A DNA stretch of 64,000 nucleotides, from positions 1-64,000 of IMG/VR virus record IMGVR_UViG_3300036792_000363. The stretch is one strand, 5' to 3'. Below the pieces are notes generated by a model. That model was not told the DNA's origin. It saw only the letters and a program-made list of their open reading frames with translations, and made no database searches. The translations under genes and the position numbers were made by a program. This document shows positions 62,442 to 64,000 of the stretch, piece after piece. Each line of letters opens with the position of its first letter. Position 1 is the stretch's first letter. This DNA comes from a virus.

Positions 62442-63023
62442 TCAGATGCCCGGGTCCGTGGGGAAGCTCTGGGCGTTGACGTCGAAGAACTGCATGTCGA
62501 GCTGGTCGCGGTCGGCCGGGCCCACCAGGACCATCCGGCCCTCCTCGGGGTCCCACTTGATCCGCGCCAGGTCGTCCTTGGCGAAGTGCTCGAAGCCGGT
62601 GATCTGCCCGTAGAACACGCCGGCCAGGGACTGGCGCCGCGCCAGCCGCCGGATCGCCAGGTCGAACATGTCGACCCCGGTCTTCTCCGACGTCACTTCG
62701 ATCGCCTGCGCGTTGCGGGCCATCTCCTGGATCGGCTTGCTGTAGGAGTAGGACCCGATCTCCTCGGCCTGCAGCGGGTTGGCCATCACCTGCTGGTAGG
62801 GCCAGCGCAGGTACAGCCAGTCGGCCATCGCCATCACGCCCATGTTGGCGAGCAGCTGGTAGTCGGCGCTCAGCCCGCCGTAGTCGTCCGCCCCCAGCTC
62901 CGACAGGATCGTGAACATGATCGCGGCCTGCAGCAGCGCCGAGTTGGCGTACCCGGTGTAGCTGGTCACCGGCCGGCCAGAGTAGTTGGCAAGCTCGGCG
63001 ACGGTGGGGACCGGCCAGGGCAT
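62442..63023 (-). CDS. Head-to-tail connector-type protein, 193 aa
   Basis: Helical protein beginning PWPVPTVAELANYSGRPV, with LADWLYLRWPY-like and DMFDLAIRRLARRQSLAG segments. The size and location on the capsid side of the stopper fit the adaptor (gp6/gp15-like). Assigned by position and pattern. Confidence 0.6.
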   Translation of the reverse strand: MPWPVPTVAELANYSGRPVTSYTGYANSALLQAAIMFTILSELGADDYGGLSADYQLLANMGVMAMADWLYLRWPYQQVMANPLQAEEIGSYSYSKPIQEMARNAQAIEVTSEKTGVDMFDLAIRRLARRQSLAGVFYGQITGFEHFAKDDLARIKWDPEEGRMVLVGPADRDQLDMQFFDVNAQSFPTDPGI

Positions 63024-63757
63024 CAGCCCTCCTGCCGCGCGAAGGCCAGCCGCGCCAGCTCGTGCCCCTCGTCGAGCACCAGCGCGCCGCCGTCAGCCCT
63101 GGCCGCCATGTGCTGCGCGTGCACCTGGCTGCCGACGTTGGCCCACAGCACCTGCACCCGGCCGTCGCCGCTGCCCCGCGCGCCCATCGGCACCACCGCT
63201 GCCTGGTGCCCTTCGGAGTCGGTGACGAACAGGTTGAAGTCGGCGCGCTTGAACGTCTCGATGTCGGTGATGGGCGTCGGGTAGTGGTGCACCCCGCCGC
63301 CGTGCGGCAGCACCCCCGAGTGCAGGCCCGCGGGCATCGGCACGCTGGCGTTGCAGATGCTGTCGGTCCACCTCGCGACCCCGGCCGCGTCCGTGATCGG
63401 GGCGGCCAGCAGGTCAGCGATCCCCAGTTCGCTCACCGCGCCGGGGAAGGCGGCGTACAGCCTGGACGCGTTGAGGCGAAGCTGGTCAACTCTGGACGGA
63501 TCTGCGCAGAACTGGGCGCTCCACTCGATGCCGGCCAGGTTGCGGACGAAGAACCAGCCGCCGGAGTCCTTCAGCCACAGGCCGCCGCCGTGGTGGTCCT
63601 GGATGGGCGGCGGGCCGTAGTAGGTGCCGTCGCCGACCAGGTGGTGCAGCTCCGCCCGCGAGGCCTGGTACTCCGGGGAGTCGGTCCGGGGCGGGTGGTC
63701 GGGGATCTCGATGTCCCAGCCGTGGTCCTCGTGCTCGGTGTGGGTGCCCTCGCTCAT
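63023..63757 (-). CDS. DUF6424-like phage protein, 244 aa
   Basis: Acidic His-rich start then GWDIEIPDHPPRTDSPEY, QDHHGGGLWLKDSGGWFFVR and NLAGIEWSAQFCADPSRVD. From memory this matches a family of actinophage proteins (DUF6424) found by the capsid genes. Role unknown. Confidence 0.6.
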   Translation of the reverse strand: MSEGTHTEHEDHGWDIEIPDHPPRTDSPEYQASRAELHHLVGDGTYYGPPPIQDHHGGGLWLKDSGGWFFVRNLAGIEWSAQFCADPSRVDQLRLNASRLYAAFPGAVSELGIADLLAAPITDAAGVARWTDSICNASVPMPAGLHSGVLPHGGGVHHYPTPITDIETFKRADFNLFVTDSEGHQAAVVPMGARGSGDGRVQVLWANVGSQVHAQHMAARADGGALVLDEGHELARLAFARQEG

Positions 63758-63781
63758 GACCGTTGAATCGGAGAGGCTTCG

Positions 63782-64000
63782 CTAGTCTGCGCCCATGAAC
63801 GCCAGGAACGCCGACGGGTTGCCGGGAGCGGGGCCGACGGTCAGCTCCGCCTGGTCCATGGTGACGGAGATGACCGTCGTGGAGCCGATCTCCGGGACCT
63901 GGAGGTAGGCCGCGACGCGGACGGTGTTAGGCGGGCACAGGTAGCTCACGCTGTACCGGGTGGGCGTGCCGGTCAGCGTGGTGAAGTTGGTGTCGGACTC
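63782..64000 (-). CDS. Partial C-terminus of a beta-rich virion protein
   Basis: Open to the window edge; stop TAG at 63782-63784. The last 72 residues are beta-rich (TRYSVSYLCPPNTVRVAAYL, then MDQAELTVGPAPG). Probably a head or decoration protein. Confidence 0.5.
   Translation of the reverse strand, partial: ESDTNFTTLTGTPTRYSVSYLCPPNTVRVAAYLQVPEIGSTTVISVTMDQAELTVGPAPGNPSAFLAFMGAD

Overview
This window is a high-GC (about 70 percent by eye) piece of an actinobacterial phage or prophage, most likely from a Streptomyces-like or related high-GC host. Evidence for a phage is the co-linear head-tail/tail module on the minus strand (connector, stopper, tail terminator, major tail protein, tail-assembly chaperone with a frameshift site, 8-kb tape measure gene, distal tail protein, fibres). 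Evidence for the host group is GC content, GTG/TTG starts, and the families present (DUF2637, TraB/FtsK-like translocase, GntR/UTRA regulator). Terminase, portal, capsid, integrase and replication genes are not in the window; the capsid side should lie beyond position 64000.

Layout. (1) 1-20514: about 50 small minus-strand genes in 14 short transcription units. Nearly every unit starts with the same element: a sigma70-like promoter whose -35 box lies inside a 16-bp palindrome (CTTGACTNNAGTCAAG), often directly after the intrinsic terminator of the preceding unit. Many first genes carry a shared leader, GAGAGGCAGGCA, just before the start codon. Recognisable products include an ECF-type sigma factor, a PAPS-reductase-like PP-loop protein, a YdjM-type membrane protein, a SWIM zinc-finger protein, an orphan Phd/YefM-like antitoxin and a secreted protein. 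(2) 20488-26929: a module resembling actinomycete conjugative elements: GIY-YIG protein, TraB/FtsK-like DNA translocase, DUF2637 membrane protein, small HTH protein and a divergent GntR regulator, then three small phage-type genes. (3) 26930-28930: a long non-coding stretch with alternative hairpins, then two unknown genes. (4) 28931-31462: the only substantial plus-strand operon besides the GntR gene: a flavohaemoglobin-like protein followed closely by a bacterial-type nitric oxide synthase oxygenase. (5) 31471-64000: minus-strand structural module, tail fibres at the left, head-tail connectors at the right, interrupted by accessory genes (lysin, cysteine-peptidase-like proteins, glycosyltransferase, SLOG protein, a VUT-family transporter and a TGT/DpdA-like protein).

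How it may work together. The palindromic promoters look like one regulon, repressed or activated as a block; the repressor is not identified here. The NOS/flavohaemoglobin pair sits as a plus-strand island between the tail fibres and the early genes, the position of a moron expressed independently of lytic genes; a self-contained NO-producing (and possibly NO-consuming) pair in a phage is the most unusual system seen. The VUT transporter next to the TGT-like gene suggests import of a 7-deazaguanine precursor and insertion into phage DNA. All functional statements are from sequence motifs read by eye; no database search was run.
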